From Chloroflexota bacterium (GTDB taxonomy: Bacteria; Chloroflexota; Anaerolineae; B4-G1): a stretch of 8,669 nucleotides of DNA. Position 1 is the stretch's first letter; each line of letters begins with the position of its first letter. This document shows positions 1 through 6,972 of the stretch, piece after piece. The position numbers were made by a program, and so were the translations under genes. The notes below the pieces were generated by a model. That model was not told the origin of the DNA. It was given only the letters and a program-made list of their open reading frames with translations, and made no database searches. The DNA lies in the NCBI GenBank assembly GCA_024232355.1, contig JAAEPW010000677.1, positions 1 to 8,669 on the forward strand, in the 5' to 3' direction.

Positions 1-7
1 CTTCTCT

Positions 8-36
8 CACGCAGTTTTCGCGTACCTTACTGCGTG
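8..36. repeat. Small inverted repeat downstream of the HTH gene
   Basis: CACGCAGT (8-15) is complementary to ACTGCGTG (29-36) across a 13-base loop. No T-run follows on either strand, so terminator function is uncertain. It lies beyond the 3' end of the minus-strand HTH gene. The rest of 1-134 shows nothing I can name apart from two copies of TTTGAGTG (85-92 and 94-101) and a short CTCAAC-T-GTTGAG palindrome (117-129). Confidence 0.25.
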
Positions 37-134
37 GAATTAGGCTGTTTTGATGCTCCTTTTCAATGCTTCCTTCATCCTGTCTTTGAGTGTTTTGAGT
101 GCTCGTTTGCATTTATCTCAACTGTTGAGGAACA

Positions 135-509
135 CTACCGGGGGGAACGCCGGTACATATTCTCGAAATCTGGCACATTTACGTCATTTGATGAGATTGA
201 TAGTGTCGTAGCCGATCCGAACAAACGGGTTTCCAGAATATTGTCGGTGGGATCGCATTGACGCAGGAACGAGCGCAGCCAGCGACGATCCATTCCGGCT
301 TTTTGAACAGCCCATTCGGCTAAAATCGGAATGTGTCGTTTGGAGATAGAATGACCAGCACGCCATTTCTGAACAGAGGATGGCGATAGACCAACTATTT
401 GAGCTATCTCACATTCGATGCGAGCGACGGTGTATCCTGGGTGGCGTTGAGCAAACCCAGTAACGGCCTGGTGAAAAAAGCGACGGCGTTCTTCAGAAGA
501 TTGGGGCAT
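135..509 (-). CDS. Helix-turn-helix protein, possible stub of an NB-ARC/TPR-type regulator
   Basis: This is a 124-residue cytoplasmic protein with a likely DNA-binding role. Residues 31-56 read as a helix-turn-helix (IECEIAQIVGLSPSSVQKWR, then AGHSIS), in which 'GLSPSSVQKWRAG' is typical of the recognition-helix region of Cro/XRE-like folds. Residues 60-85 (IPILAEWAVQKAGMDRRWLR) resemble the segment that follows this HTH in long Chloroflexota regulators, where an NB-ARC/AAA ATPase and TPR repeats come next. Here the protein stops at residue 124, in a basic linker (MYRRSPR) about where the ATPase domain would begin. It may therefore be a truncated gene or a genuine one-domain regulator. The start is the ATG at 507-509; no strong Shine-Dalgarno precedes it. 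The TTTTCCG box cluster abuts the start codon, which fits autoregulation (inference). The gene is divergent from the giant secreted-protein gene. Sequence after the stop shows no recognisable continuation in any frame. Confidence 0.6.
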   Translation of the reverse strand: MPQSSEERRRFFHQAVTGFAQRHPGYTVARIECEIAQIVGLSPSSVQKWRAGHSISKRHIPILAEWAVQKAGMDRRWLRSFLRQCDPTDNILETRLFGSATTLSISSNDVNVPDFENMYRRSPR

Positions 510-549
510 TTTCCGAGTTTTTCCGAAAATTCGGAAAGATTTTTCCGGT
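509..549. promoter_or_regulatory. TTTTCCG box cluster with 8-2-8 inverted repeat, candidate operator
   Basis: TTTCCGAA (520-527) and TTCGGAAA (530-537) form a perfect inverted repeat separated by two bases. Further direct copies of TTTTCCG begin at 509, 519 and 541, with starts 10 and 22 bases apart, close to one and two helical turns. The cluster covers the start codon of the minus-strand HTH gene and lies just upstream of the candidate plus-strand promoter. It is therefore placed to affect both directions. That the HTH protein binds here is inference. Confidence 0.5.
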
Positions 550-566
550 TTTTCAGAATTGATATG

Positions 567-575
567 TGCTATACT
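567..575 (+). promoter_or_regulatory. Candidate extended -10 promoter
   Basis: The sequence TGC-TATACT is a TGn extended -10 followed by a good -10 hexamer (570-575). No convincing -35 hexamer lies 16-18 bases upstream, which is common for extended -10 promoters. A start near 582 would give a leader of about 140 bases ahead of the ATG at 725. The inverted repeat at 520-537 would then lie about 45-60 bases upstream of the start, a position compatible with activation. Confidence 0.35.
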
Positions 576-631
576 TGTAAGTCAGAGATTGTCTTTACTC
601 TGCTATCTTATCACACAATATTGATATGGGC

Positions 632-643
632 AAAGGAGGTGAT
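632..643 (+). promoter_or_regulatory. Perfect Shine-Dalgarno sequence without a matching gene start
   Basis: AAAGGAGGTGAT matches the complement of the canonical 16S rRNA 3' tail over 12 bases. The only start codons after it are an overlapping ATG at 642 (giving M-L-S-K-stop), an in-frame GTG at 653, 13 bases past GGAGG, and an ATG at 658 in another frame. None is well spaced except to make a trivial peptide. The main gene has its own site at 711. This could be a leader or standby ribosome site, or a relic. Confidence 0.35.
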
Positions 644-710
644 GCTTTCCAAGTGATATGTGTTATGCAGTTTGTAATCTATCGAGTCGTGATTTGCAAT
701 TCACAAAAAA

Positions 711-715
711 AGGAG
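711..715 (+). promoter_or_regulatory. Ribosome binding site of the giant beta-helix gene
   Basis: AGGAG lies nine bases before the ATG at 725. This decides the start: the open frame extends upstream to 626, but only the 725 start gives a classical signal peptide directly at the N-terminus. Confidence 0.75.
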
Positions 716-724
716 CAACAAACA

Positions 725-3700
725 ATGAAAATCAAGCATGTACTTGTCACGTTCATATTGGGTATTGGGTTAGCCCTGGTACTGCTGTGGGCTATCGAAG
801 GCTCGAGTACGTTAGCTATGGCTGCACCAGATACCAAATTTAAGCTGGGCACAGTAAAAGGCCCCGTCGAAATCCCCAGCACCCCTAACGCTGAATTGCG
901 CGTTTGCCCCAGCGGGTGCGATTATTCGTCGGTGCAAGACGCTGTGGATGCTGCCAGCGAGGGCGACATGATCAAAGTAGCAGCCGGTGACTATACCGGC
1001 GTGAACAACTACGGGAGGCTGGCCCAGGTGGTCTATATCAGCAAGACAGTGACCATCCGGGGCGGCTATACCATGGCCTTTATCGATCCACCCAACCCCG
1101 ATACCAACCTCACCACTCTGGATGCCCAGGAACAGGGACGGGTACTGTATGTCACTGGTGACATCAGTGCCACCGTCGAGGGACTGCGCATCATCGGCGG
1201 CGACGCGACAGGATTGGGTGGTGACTGGGATGGTGATGCTGGCGGCGGAGTCTATGTCAGTGGGGACTATGCTGCCCATTGCTCAGCCATGTTTGATAAC
1301 AACCACATCTATAGCAACACTGCCGAGTACGGCGGGGGACTGTATCTGAGCTACAGCGACGCTACGTTGAGTGGTAACACTGTTACTTCTAACACTGCCA
1401 GTGAGAGTGGCGGGGGGCTGTATCTGGACTACAGCGACGCCACTTTGACCAGCAACGCCGTCACCAACAATACTGCCAGCGGTACTGTGTGGGGGAAGGG
1501 TGGCGGTGGGCTGTACCTGTACTATAGCGACGCCACTTTGACCGGTAACAACGTTCTCAGTAACACTGCTGAATACGGAGGTGGATTGTACGTTAGCAGC
1601 GGTGATGCCAGCTTGACCGGCAACGCCATCGTCAGCAACACAGCCTACAGCAGCGGCGGCGGAATATATGTACGCGGTGACGCTAACTTGACCGGCAACA
1701 CCGTCGTCAGCAACACAGCCCACGACAACGGCGGCGGGATATATGTAAGCGGTGGCGCTATGCTGACCGACAATATCGTTTCCGGCAACACAGCAGGGAC
1801 GTATGGTTACGGCGGTGGACTGTATGTGAATGGTAAGGTGATGTTGGTCAACAATACTGTCTCAGGGAACGCTGCTTATGCAGCCGGTGGTGTGAGTGTG
1901 TCTGGTGGCGCCATTGTAATCAGCAACACTGTTTCTGGCAACACAGCCCGAGACTACTCTGGCGGCGGAATGCGTGTGAGCGGTGAGGCTACGCTCATTG
2001 GCAATGTCGTCACGCTAAACACCGCTAACACTGGTGGGGGGTTGGCTCTTGATTATAGCAATGCTACGTTAAGAGGAAACATTGTCACTACCAACACTGC
2101 TAGTAACAACGGTGGCGGGGTGTGGATAGCCAATAGCACCAGCACATTGGACAACACCATAGTAACTGATAATGCAGTGATATGGTTTGAGGGCAGTGGT
2201 CTCTACATTTCTGACGATGCGTCCCCTATTTTACGTCATACCACTATTGCCCACAATCACGGCGGCAACGGTCAAGGAATCTACGTTGACGACAGCAATG
2301 CCACACTGATTAACACCATCCTGGTCAGCCACACCGTGGGCATCTACGTGGGGAGTGGTGCGCAGGCCACACTGACCGGCACTCTGTGGGGCAGCGAAGC
2401 CTGGGGCAACGAGGCTGACACTGGTGGCGCGGGCACAGTTGTCAGTAACACCAACGTCACCGGCAACCCGGCATTTGTGGACCACGACGGTGGCGATTAC
2501 CATATCGGCGCGACCTCGGCAGCGATAGATCAAGGTGTGGATACCGACGTCCCGTTGGACATGGATGGAGAATACCGCCCGCCCTCCGCCCCGCCCGATA
2601 TGGGAGCCGATGAGCGTATCGTTGCCCCTACCTGCCACGTCCGTCTCAACGGTGGCGGTACCGTCTACGATGCTATCCAGACCGCCCTGGTCGCCAGCAC
2701 ATCTCCTTCTGACCTGGTGGAGGTGTCCGGCGTCTGTGAGGACGTGGTGGACTGGCAGGGCATGATGCGCGTGGCCGTTCTGACCCGTACACTGACACTA
2801 CGAGGAGGCTACAGCCTGGACTTTGCCACGTGGGATCCAGAGACCTATCCTACGGTGCTCAACGGTCACTTGCAAGGCGGGGTGCTGGCCATCGGCACGG
2901 GCATCAGCCCGACGGTAGAGTATCTGACGCTTCTTGGCGGGGTGACAGTGGAAGGCGGCGGGGTGTGGAGCTGGGAAGCTGAACCAGTGCTGCGCTACTT
3001 GCGCGTTGCCCACAACGTTGCCAGCCAGGGCGGCGGCATCTACCTGGAGGGAGGCATCGGCAAGGTGGTGAGCAACACCGTGGAGACCAACCGGGCTGGC
3101 AATGGTGGCGGACTCTACTTGGAAGACAACGACGCGACGGTGAGCGGAAACACAGTGAGCGGCAATGCGGCCGGCAGCGGCGGCGGTCTGTATCTAGGTA
3201 GCTGGGACACGAACGCCGTGTTGAACGATAACACAGTCAGTGACAACACAGCTGACTATGGCGGCGGAGTGTATTTGGGCAACGCCAACGCCACGCTGAG
3301 TAACAACGCAGTCAGCGACAACACGGCCCAGAGGAGCGGCGGCGGATTGTACGTGTATGGAGAAAGCCCCACCTTGGATGGTAACACCATCAACGGAAAC
3401 TCTGTCACTGGCGCCAATTCGTGGGACGGCGGCGGTGGGCTGGACGTGAGATATGGCTACGCTACAGTGCGCGGCAACGTCATCATCAACAACGTGGCCC
3501 AGAACAACGGCGGTGGACTGCGTTTGGATGACCAGAGCAATGCTACGTTAATCAACAACGTCGTCGCCGACAACTTGGCTCAGGGGAACGGCTCCGGCAT
3601 CTATGCCGATAATAATGCTTCCCCTCGCCTGCTGTACACTACGTTGGCCCGCAACAGCGGTGGCGATGGCAGTGGAATCCACGTCACTGGCAGCAGCAAC

Positions 3701-6391
3701 GTCGAACTGAGCAACACCATCCTGGTTAGTCACACGGTAGGCGTCACTGCCACGGCAGGCAGCGTGATTAATCTGGAAGGCACGCTGTGGGGCAGCGGAG
3801 TCTGGACCAACGGTAGCAATGTGGGCGGCGCGGGCACGGTCGTCAGCAGCACCAACGTCACTGGCAACCCGGCCTTTGTGGACCACGACAACGGCAACTA
3901 CCACATCGGCTCGACCTCGGCGGCGATAGACCAGGGCGACGATGTAGGTGTCTACGATGACATAGATGGCACCCCGCGCCCGGCGGCCTGGGGCTACGAT
4001 CTGGGGGCCGACGAACGGCCTGGCCCGGTGCTCTACGTGAGCAAGTCCACTCCGCAGATGTACTTTAACCCCGGTGAGATCGTTACCTACACACTGCTGG
4101 TCACGGCCACTGGCGTCGGGGCTTCAACCAGCGTCGTAGCGACTGACACGTTGCCGGCGCAACAACAGCCGCTGGCCGCTGTCGCCAGCCAGGGTAGTTG
4201 CACCGTTCTTGCCGGATGGGGAAGCCACGCCGTCTGCACGCTCGGTGACGTAAGTGAGGGTCATACTGCCCGCATCACCCTCACCGCGCAGGTCACAACA
4301 TCAGTGCTTGCCTCTCTGCCCTACCCTATGCGTAACACTGTCCAGGCCGTCGGCACCAACGCAGCAGCCGATCAAGTCACTCTGGATACCTGGATACACG
4401 ATTGCCACGTTCGTCTCAACGATAACTCCACTGACTATGCCACCGTTCAGGCCGCGGTAGACGCCAGTGCACAGCTCGATGATGTGGTCAAAGTATCCGG
4501 CTACTGTGCCGGCGTCAATGACTATGGCGACTTGCGGCAGGCAGTCTATCTCAGCAAGACGCTGACCATCCGCGGCGGTTACACCTCCACCTTCACCGGA
4601 ATACCCGATCCACAACTCAACCCCACCACGCTGGATGCTCACGGGCAGGGGCGAGTGATGCTCATCACCGGTACTATAGCGCCCACGGTGGAGGGATTGC
4701 GCATCGTCGGCGGCGATTCCACCGGTCTGGCTATCGAATCGCCGTGGTACGACCGAGGGGGAGGCGTCTATGTTCACACGGCCACCGTTGCCATCCGCGA
4801 TTGTGCTATCCTGAGCAATACGGCCACGGCCAGCGGGGGTGGGGTCTACCTGTATCACAGCGACGGGGTGTTAGAAGACAATCGCGTGAGCGGCAACGAG
4901 ACTGCCAACTTTGGCGGCAAAGACTACTCGGTGTGCGGCGGGCTGGATTTAACGGACAGCCCGGCTACCCTGCGTCGCAACACGATCTACGAGAACCGGA
5001 CTGATGGCCGGGGGGGCGGTATCTGCCTGACGCGCAGCGACGCGATACTGGACAACAATGTCATAGTCGACAACGCACTGACCTTGAGTTACAGTTGGGT
5101 TAATGGCAGTGGTATGTATGTGTATAACTCGTCACCCACCTTGCGTCACAACACCATTGCCCGCAACCACGGCGGTAATGGGCAAGGAATCTACGCTACC
5201 TATAACAGCCACGTTGTACTGACCAACACCATCTTGGTCAGTCACACCGTTGGCCTTTACGTTGAAGGCGGCAGCCAGGCCACGTTGGAAGCGACTCTCT
5301 GGGGCAGCGGAGCCTGGGCTAACAGCACGAACACCGACGGTGCGGGAGCCATCGTCACCGGTACACACAATTACTCGGGTGACCCCGCTTTTGTGACCCC
5401 CGGTGCGGAAGACTATCATATCACATCCGCTTCAGTGGCGATTGACAAAGGCGTGGATGCAGGGGTGACTACCGACATAGACGGTCAGCCTCGTCCCTAC
5501 GGTTCCGCTCCTGACTTGGGTGCCGATGAGTGGGGGGAAAGTCTGCCGACTGTGACGATTAGTTCAACCACCGGCGGTGCCCTAGTCTACACCGATACTC
5601 AGGGCAGCCCCACGACGGTAGAGTTCCCCGCCGGCGCTGTCACGGACGCGACGACTATCGCCTACACCCCACTGGGCGCGGCTACACCACCATCGGGTTT
5701 CTCTTTCGCTGGGCACGCTTTTGATTTGAGCGCTTACCGGAATGGGACGCCTCTGTCTGGCCTGGTTTTCAGTGCCCCGGTCACTGTGACAATCCACTAC
5801 ACCGAGGCCGACGTCGCCGGGATGAACGAAAATACGCTGGATCTGCGTTACTGGAATGGCAGCGCGTGGGCCACAGACGGCATCACTCTCACGGAACGCA
5901 ATACAGCGCAGAACTATATAGTCTTTGAAATTACGCACCTGAGCAGGTTCGCGTTGTTTGGGGAGACAGATGTCCGGACCATCAGCGTCGAAAAATCAGT
6001 TACCCCTGAAAGCCAAGTGAACTATGGCGACGAACTCACCTACACCCTGGTCATCTCAGCTGTGAAAGGTACGCAGGTCGCTCTATATGACCAGTTGGAG
6101 GGCACAAGCTGGGTGCGTTTTGTTGGTCAGGAACCCACAGGTGTTGCCCACGCTAATGGCACCATCACCGGCACGCTGACGGTGACGCCTACCAATCAGA
6201 TAACGGTCAGTTTCGTGACAAAAGTAGGCATCCCTGGCACAGTGGGGTGGACAGTCAGCGTTGCCAACCGTGCTTGCATTTATCCCGTTGGCGGGACGAT
6301 CGCAGATGACTGTACCTGGTCAAACACAGTGACAAACGACGCTTTTCACCCTTACAATATCTACCTGCCGTTAGTGATACGTAATTCCTAG
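725..6391 (+). CDS. Giant secreted protein with three beta-helix/choice-of-anchor Q modules
   Basis: The product is an 1888-residue exported protein, probably surface-attached or released. Residues 1-31 form a signal peptide (basic MKIK, then a hydrophobic stretch, with likely cleavage near LAMA/AP). Three right-handed parallel beta-helix (pectin-lyase-like) modules follow: about 58-630, 637-1097 and 1227-1602. Each has a start cap (VQ-AVDAS, VYISKTVTIRGGY, TTLDAQ-QGRV, PTVEGLRIIGG), then coils of about 24-28 residues built on NTA-xxx-GGGLY-xxx-SDATLTGN, and an end cap (NTILVSHTVGIYV, GTLWGS). A choice-of-anchor Q segment (NPAF...YHI...SAAIDQG...D-DG--RP...LGADE) closes each module at 581-630, 1048-1097 and 1553-1602. 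A DUF11-like domain (NPGEIVTYTLLVTATG) lies at about 1101-1222, a ZU5-like domain (VEFPAGAV) at about 1607-1747, and a second DUF11-like domain at about 1748-1870. The tail is YLPLVIRNS. I see no catalytic residues I would trust, so adhesion or glycan binding is inference. Confidence 0.88.
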   Translation: MKIKHVLVTFILGIGLALVLLWAIEGSSTLAMAAPDTKFKLGTVKGPVEIPSTPNAELRVCPSGCDYSSVQDAVDAASEGDMIKVAAGDYTGVNNYGRLAQVVYISKTVTIRGGYTMAFIDPPNPDTNLTTLDAQEQGRVLYVTGDISATVEGLRIIGGDATGLGGDWDGDAGGGVYVSGDYAAHCSAMFDNNHIYSNTAEYGGGLYLSYSDATLSGNTVTSNTASESGGGLYLDYSDATLTSNAVTNNTASGTVWGKGGGGLYLYYSDATLTGNNVLSNTAEYGGGLYVSSGDASLTGNAIVSNTAYSSGGGIYVRGDANLTGNTVVSNTAHDNGGGIYVSGGAMLTDNIVSGNTAGTYGYGGGLYVNGKVMLVNNTVSGNAAYAAGGVSVSGGAIVISNTVSGNTARDYSGGGMRVSGEATLIGNVVTLNTANTGGGLALDYSNATLRGNIVTTNTASNNGGGVWIANSTSTLDNTIVTDNAVIWFEGSGLYISDDASPILRHTTIAHNHGGNGQGIYVDDSNATLINTILVSHTVGIYVGSGAQATLTGTLWGSEAWGNEADTGGAGTVVSNTNVTGNPAFVDHDGGDYHIGATSAAIDQGVDTDVPLDMDGEYRPPSAPPDMGADERIVAPTCHVRLNGGGTVYDAIQTALVASTSPSDLVEVSGVCEDVVDWQGMMRVAVLTRTLTLRGGYSLDFATWDPETYPTVLNGHLQGGVLAIGTGISPTVEYLTLLGGVTVEGGGVWSWEAEPVLRYLRVAHNVASQGGGIYLEGGIGKVVSNTVETNRAGNGGGLYLEDNDATVSGNTVSGNAAGSGGGLYLGSWDTNAVLNDNTVSDNTADYGGGVYLGNANATLSNNAVSDNTAQRSGGGLYVYGESPTLDGNTINGNSVTGANSWDGGGGLDVRYGYATVRGNVIINNVAQNNGGGLRLDDQSNATLINNVVADNLAQGNGSGIYADNNASPRLLYTTLARNSGGDGSGIHVTGSSNVELSNTILVSHTVGVTATAGSVINLEGTLWGSGVWTNGSNVGGAGTVVSSTNVTGNPAFVDHDNGNYHIGSTSAAIDQGDDVGVYDDIDGTPRPAAWGYDLGADERPGPVLYVSKSTPQMYFNPGEIVTYTLLVTATGVGASTSVVATDTLPAQQQPLAAVASQGSCTVLAGWGSHAVCTLGDVSEGHTARITLTAQVTTSVLASLPYPMRNTVQAVGTNAAADQVTLDTWIHDCHVRLNDNSTDYATVQAAVDASAQLDDVVKVSGYCAGVNDYGDLRQAVYLSKTLTIRGGYTSTFTGIPDPQLNPTTLDAHGQGRVMLITGTIAPTVEGLRIVGGDSTGLAIESPWYDRGGGVYVHTATVAIRDCAILSNTATASGGGVYLYHSDGVLEDNRVSGNETANFGGKDYSVCGGLDLTDSPATLRRNTIYENRTDGRGGGICLTRSDAILDNNVIVDNALTLSYSWVNGSGMYVYNSSPTLRHNTIARNHGGNGQGIYATYNSHVVLTNTILVSHTVGLYVEGGSQATLEATLWGSGAWANSTNTDGAGAIVTGTHNYSGDPAFVTPGAEDYHITSASVAIDKGVDAGVTTDIDGQPRPYGSAPDLGADEWGESLPTVTISSTTGGALVYTDTQGSPTTVEFPAGAVTDATTIAYTPLGAATPPSGFSFAGHAFDLSAYRNGTPLSGLVFSAPVTVTIHYTEADVAGMNENTLDLRYWNGSAWATDGITLTERNTAQNYIVFEITHLSRFALFGETDVRTISVEKSVTPESQVNYGDELTYTLVISAVKGTQVALYDQLEGTSWVRFVGQEPTGVAHANGTITGTLTVTPTNQITVSFVTKVGIPGTVGWTVSVANRACIYPVGGTIADDCTWSNTVTNDAFHPYNIYLPLVIRNS
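905..2614 (+). repeat. Beta-helix module 1 (about 12 coils)
   Basis: This encodes residues 61-630, the longest of the three modules. The start cap has the close cysteine pair C61/C65, unlike modules 2 and 3. About a dozen coils follow, each opening with N-T/A-A and a GGG-L/I/V-Y strand. The module ends in NPAFVDHDGGDYHIG and the GADE motif. Its end cap and Q segment are also similar in DNA sequence to those of module 2. Confidence 0.75.
1538..1762 (+). repeat. 75-base tandem repeat, one 25-residue coil per unit
   Basis: Three units start exactly 75 bases apart at 1538, 1613 and 1688, each opening with TTGACCGG. A degraded fourth opens at 1763 with CTGACCGA. By hand alignment the units at 1613 and 1688 agree at about 64 of 75 bases, including a 17-base identical run through TCGTCAGCAACACAGCC. 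This marks comparatively recent coil duplication inside module 1. Confidence 0.7.
2633..4015 (+). repeat. Beta-helix module 2 (about 7-8 coils)
   Basis: This encodes residues 637-1097. The start cap opens with CHVRLNGGG and has a second cysteine at residue 671, exactly 34 residues on, as in module 3. The cap is more divergent here (DAIQTALVAS replaces TVQAAVDAS). Coils follow the same NTA-GGGLY pattern. The closing Q segment (NPAFVDHDNGNYHIG to GADE) is nearly the same as that of module 1. Confidence 0.75.
4403..5530 (+). repeat. Beta-helix module 3 (about 5 coils)
   Basis: This encodes residues 1227-1602, the shortest module. The start cap CHVRLNDNSTDYATVQAAVD with cysteines at 1227 and 1261 closely matches the partial second module of the downstream paralog. 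The end cap (ARNHGGNGQGIY, NTILVSHTVGLYV) is close to that of module 1, and a Q segment closes it. Confidence 0.75.
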
Positions 6392-6414
6392 ACGGCTGTT
6401 GCATCACGAAATCA

Positions 6415-6453
6415 AGCGTACCAGGCGTTCTGCAGACGGTCGCCTGGTACGCT
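6415..6453. terminator. Strong stem-loop after the giant gene, possible bidirectional terminator
   Basis: AGCGTACCAGGCG (6415-6427) and CGCCTGGTACGCT (6441-6453) form a perfect 13-bp stem with a 13-base loop, 24 bases after the stop codon. A small second hairpin (ATCTC-GTA-GAGAT, 6455-6467) follows directly. There is no T-run, so it is not a textbook intrinsic terminator. It also lies beyond the 3' end of the minus-strand permease remnant, so it could have served both convergent genes. Confidence 0.55.
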
Positions 6454-6501
6454 CATCTCGTAGAGATTTAGATGTCTGCTAACGGAGGGATTGTGTTTGT
6501 T

Positions 6502-6801
6502 TTATCGCCCCCGCACCGTCACCAAGTTGCCGGATTTGTACCAGTGCAGACCCTATTGAAAGACTCGTTGCACTGTCAGCGTGAATCCGGCGGTGACGGA
6601 CACCAGCATCACCAGCCGCGCCCAACTAGAATCGTTCAGCAGGCCAGTTGGCATCGGACCGACGAAAACGGTCGAGATGAGGGTGTAGGGCAGTGCATTC
6701 ACCACGTAGGGAAGAATATCTGCGGGATAGAGGCTGAAGGCGGTTATCAGTGTGTTGAACGCTTGTACTGCAAGCTCCCCCAAGTGCGAGGGCCGCCGCG
6801 C
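6502..6801 (-). pseudogene. C-terminal remnant of an ABC-2 type transporter permease
   Basis: Reading leftward, this encodes a hydrophobic segment, HLGELAVQAFNTLITAFSLY then PADILPYVVNALPYTLIS, followed by SWARLVMLVSVTAGFTLTVQRVFQ. A stop codon (TAG at 6553-6555) is followed in the same frame by GLHWYKSGNLVTVRGR and a final TAA at 6502-6504. This resembles the end of membrane permeases of the ABC-2/DUF990 group, which finish with a last membrane helix and a 'YGLRRYESGN' tail. The internal TAG falls at the usual tyrosine codon, one base from TAT or TAC. Upstream of about 6801 the frame stays open but no longer looks like a permease, so most of the gene (several membrane helices) is missing. 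It is probably non-functional. Between it and the next gene (about 6802-6955) I see no gene and no confident promoter. Confidence 0.6.
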
Positions 6802-6955
6802 GGAATGGAATCCGCAGCTATAATCCCGTTTTCGGATCACAACTGGGTAACTATCCAGAAATTCCACCCAACTGAACCAGTGCCGAAGGGGGTGGTTTGT
6901 GTAGAACTGGTATCAACAATACGACTATCAACTTTTATGACGCAACTTGAAAACA

Positions 6956-6961
6956 AGGAGG
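6956..6961 (+). promoter_or_regulatory. Ribosome binding site of the second beta-helix gene
   Basis: AGGAGG lies 11 bases before the ATG at 6973 and decides this start over the longer open frame from 6472, whose first 167 codons only read through the permease remnant in antisense. The surrounding leader (AAGGAGGAACAAAC...ACAATGAAA) is clearly similar to that of the first gene (AAGGAGCAACAAACAATGAAA). Confidence 0.75.
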
Positions 6962-6972
6962 AACAAACTACA

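Noticed and set aside
34..261. Plus-strand open frame of 75 codons
   Set aside because: It has no ribosome site or recognisable motif, and it overlaps the 3' part of the better-supported minus-strand HTH gene.
399..656. Plus-strand open frame of 85 codons
   Set aside because: It is antisense to the HTH gene and runs through the operator-like region. The protein is low-complexity with no family resemblance; its end merely coincides with the M-L-S-K mini-frame.
626..724. N-terminal extension of the giant gene to 626
   Set aside because: The 33 extra residues would bury the signal peptide, and the ATG at 725 has its own well-spaced AGGAG.
1538..1837. Regular repeats considered as a CRISPR array
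   Set aside because: The repeats are contiguous 75-base coding units without unique spacers, encode beta-helix coils in frame, and are not identical.
812..5938. Numerous minus-strand open frames of 70-185 codons inside the giant gene
   Set aside because: Each is a shadow of the repetitive GC-rich plus-strand coding sequence, rich in V-A-G-D-G, and lacks ribosome sites or families.
6472..6972. 167-codon extension upstream of the second beta-helix gene
   Set aside because: The translation is a non-biological antisense reading of the permease remnant. The ATG at 6973 has AGGAGG and a signal peptide.
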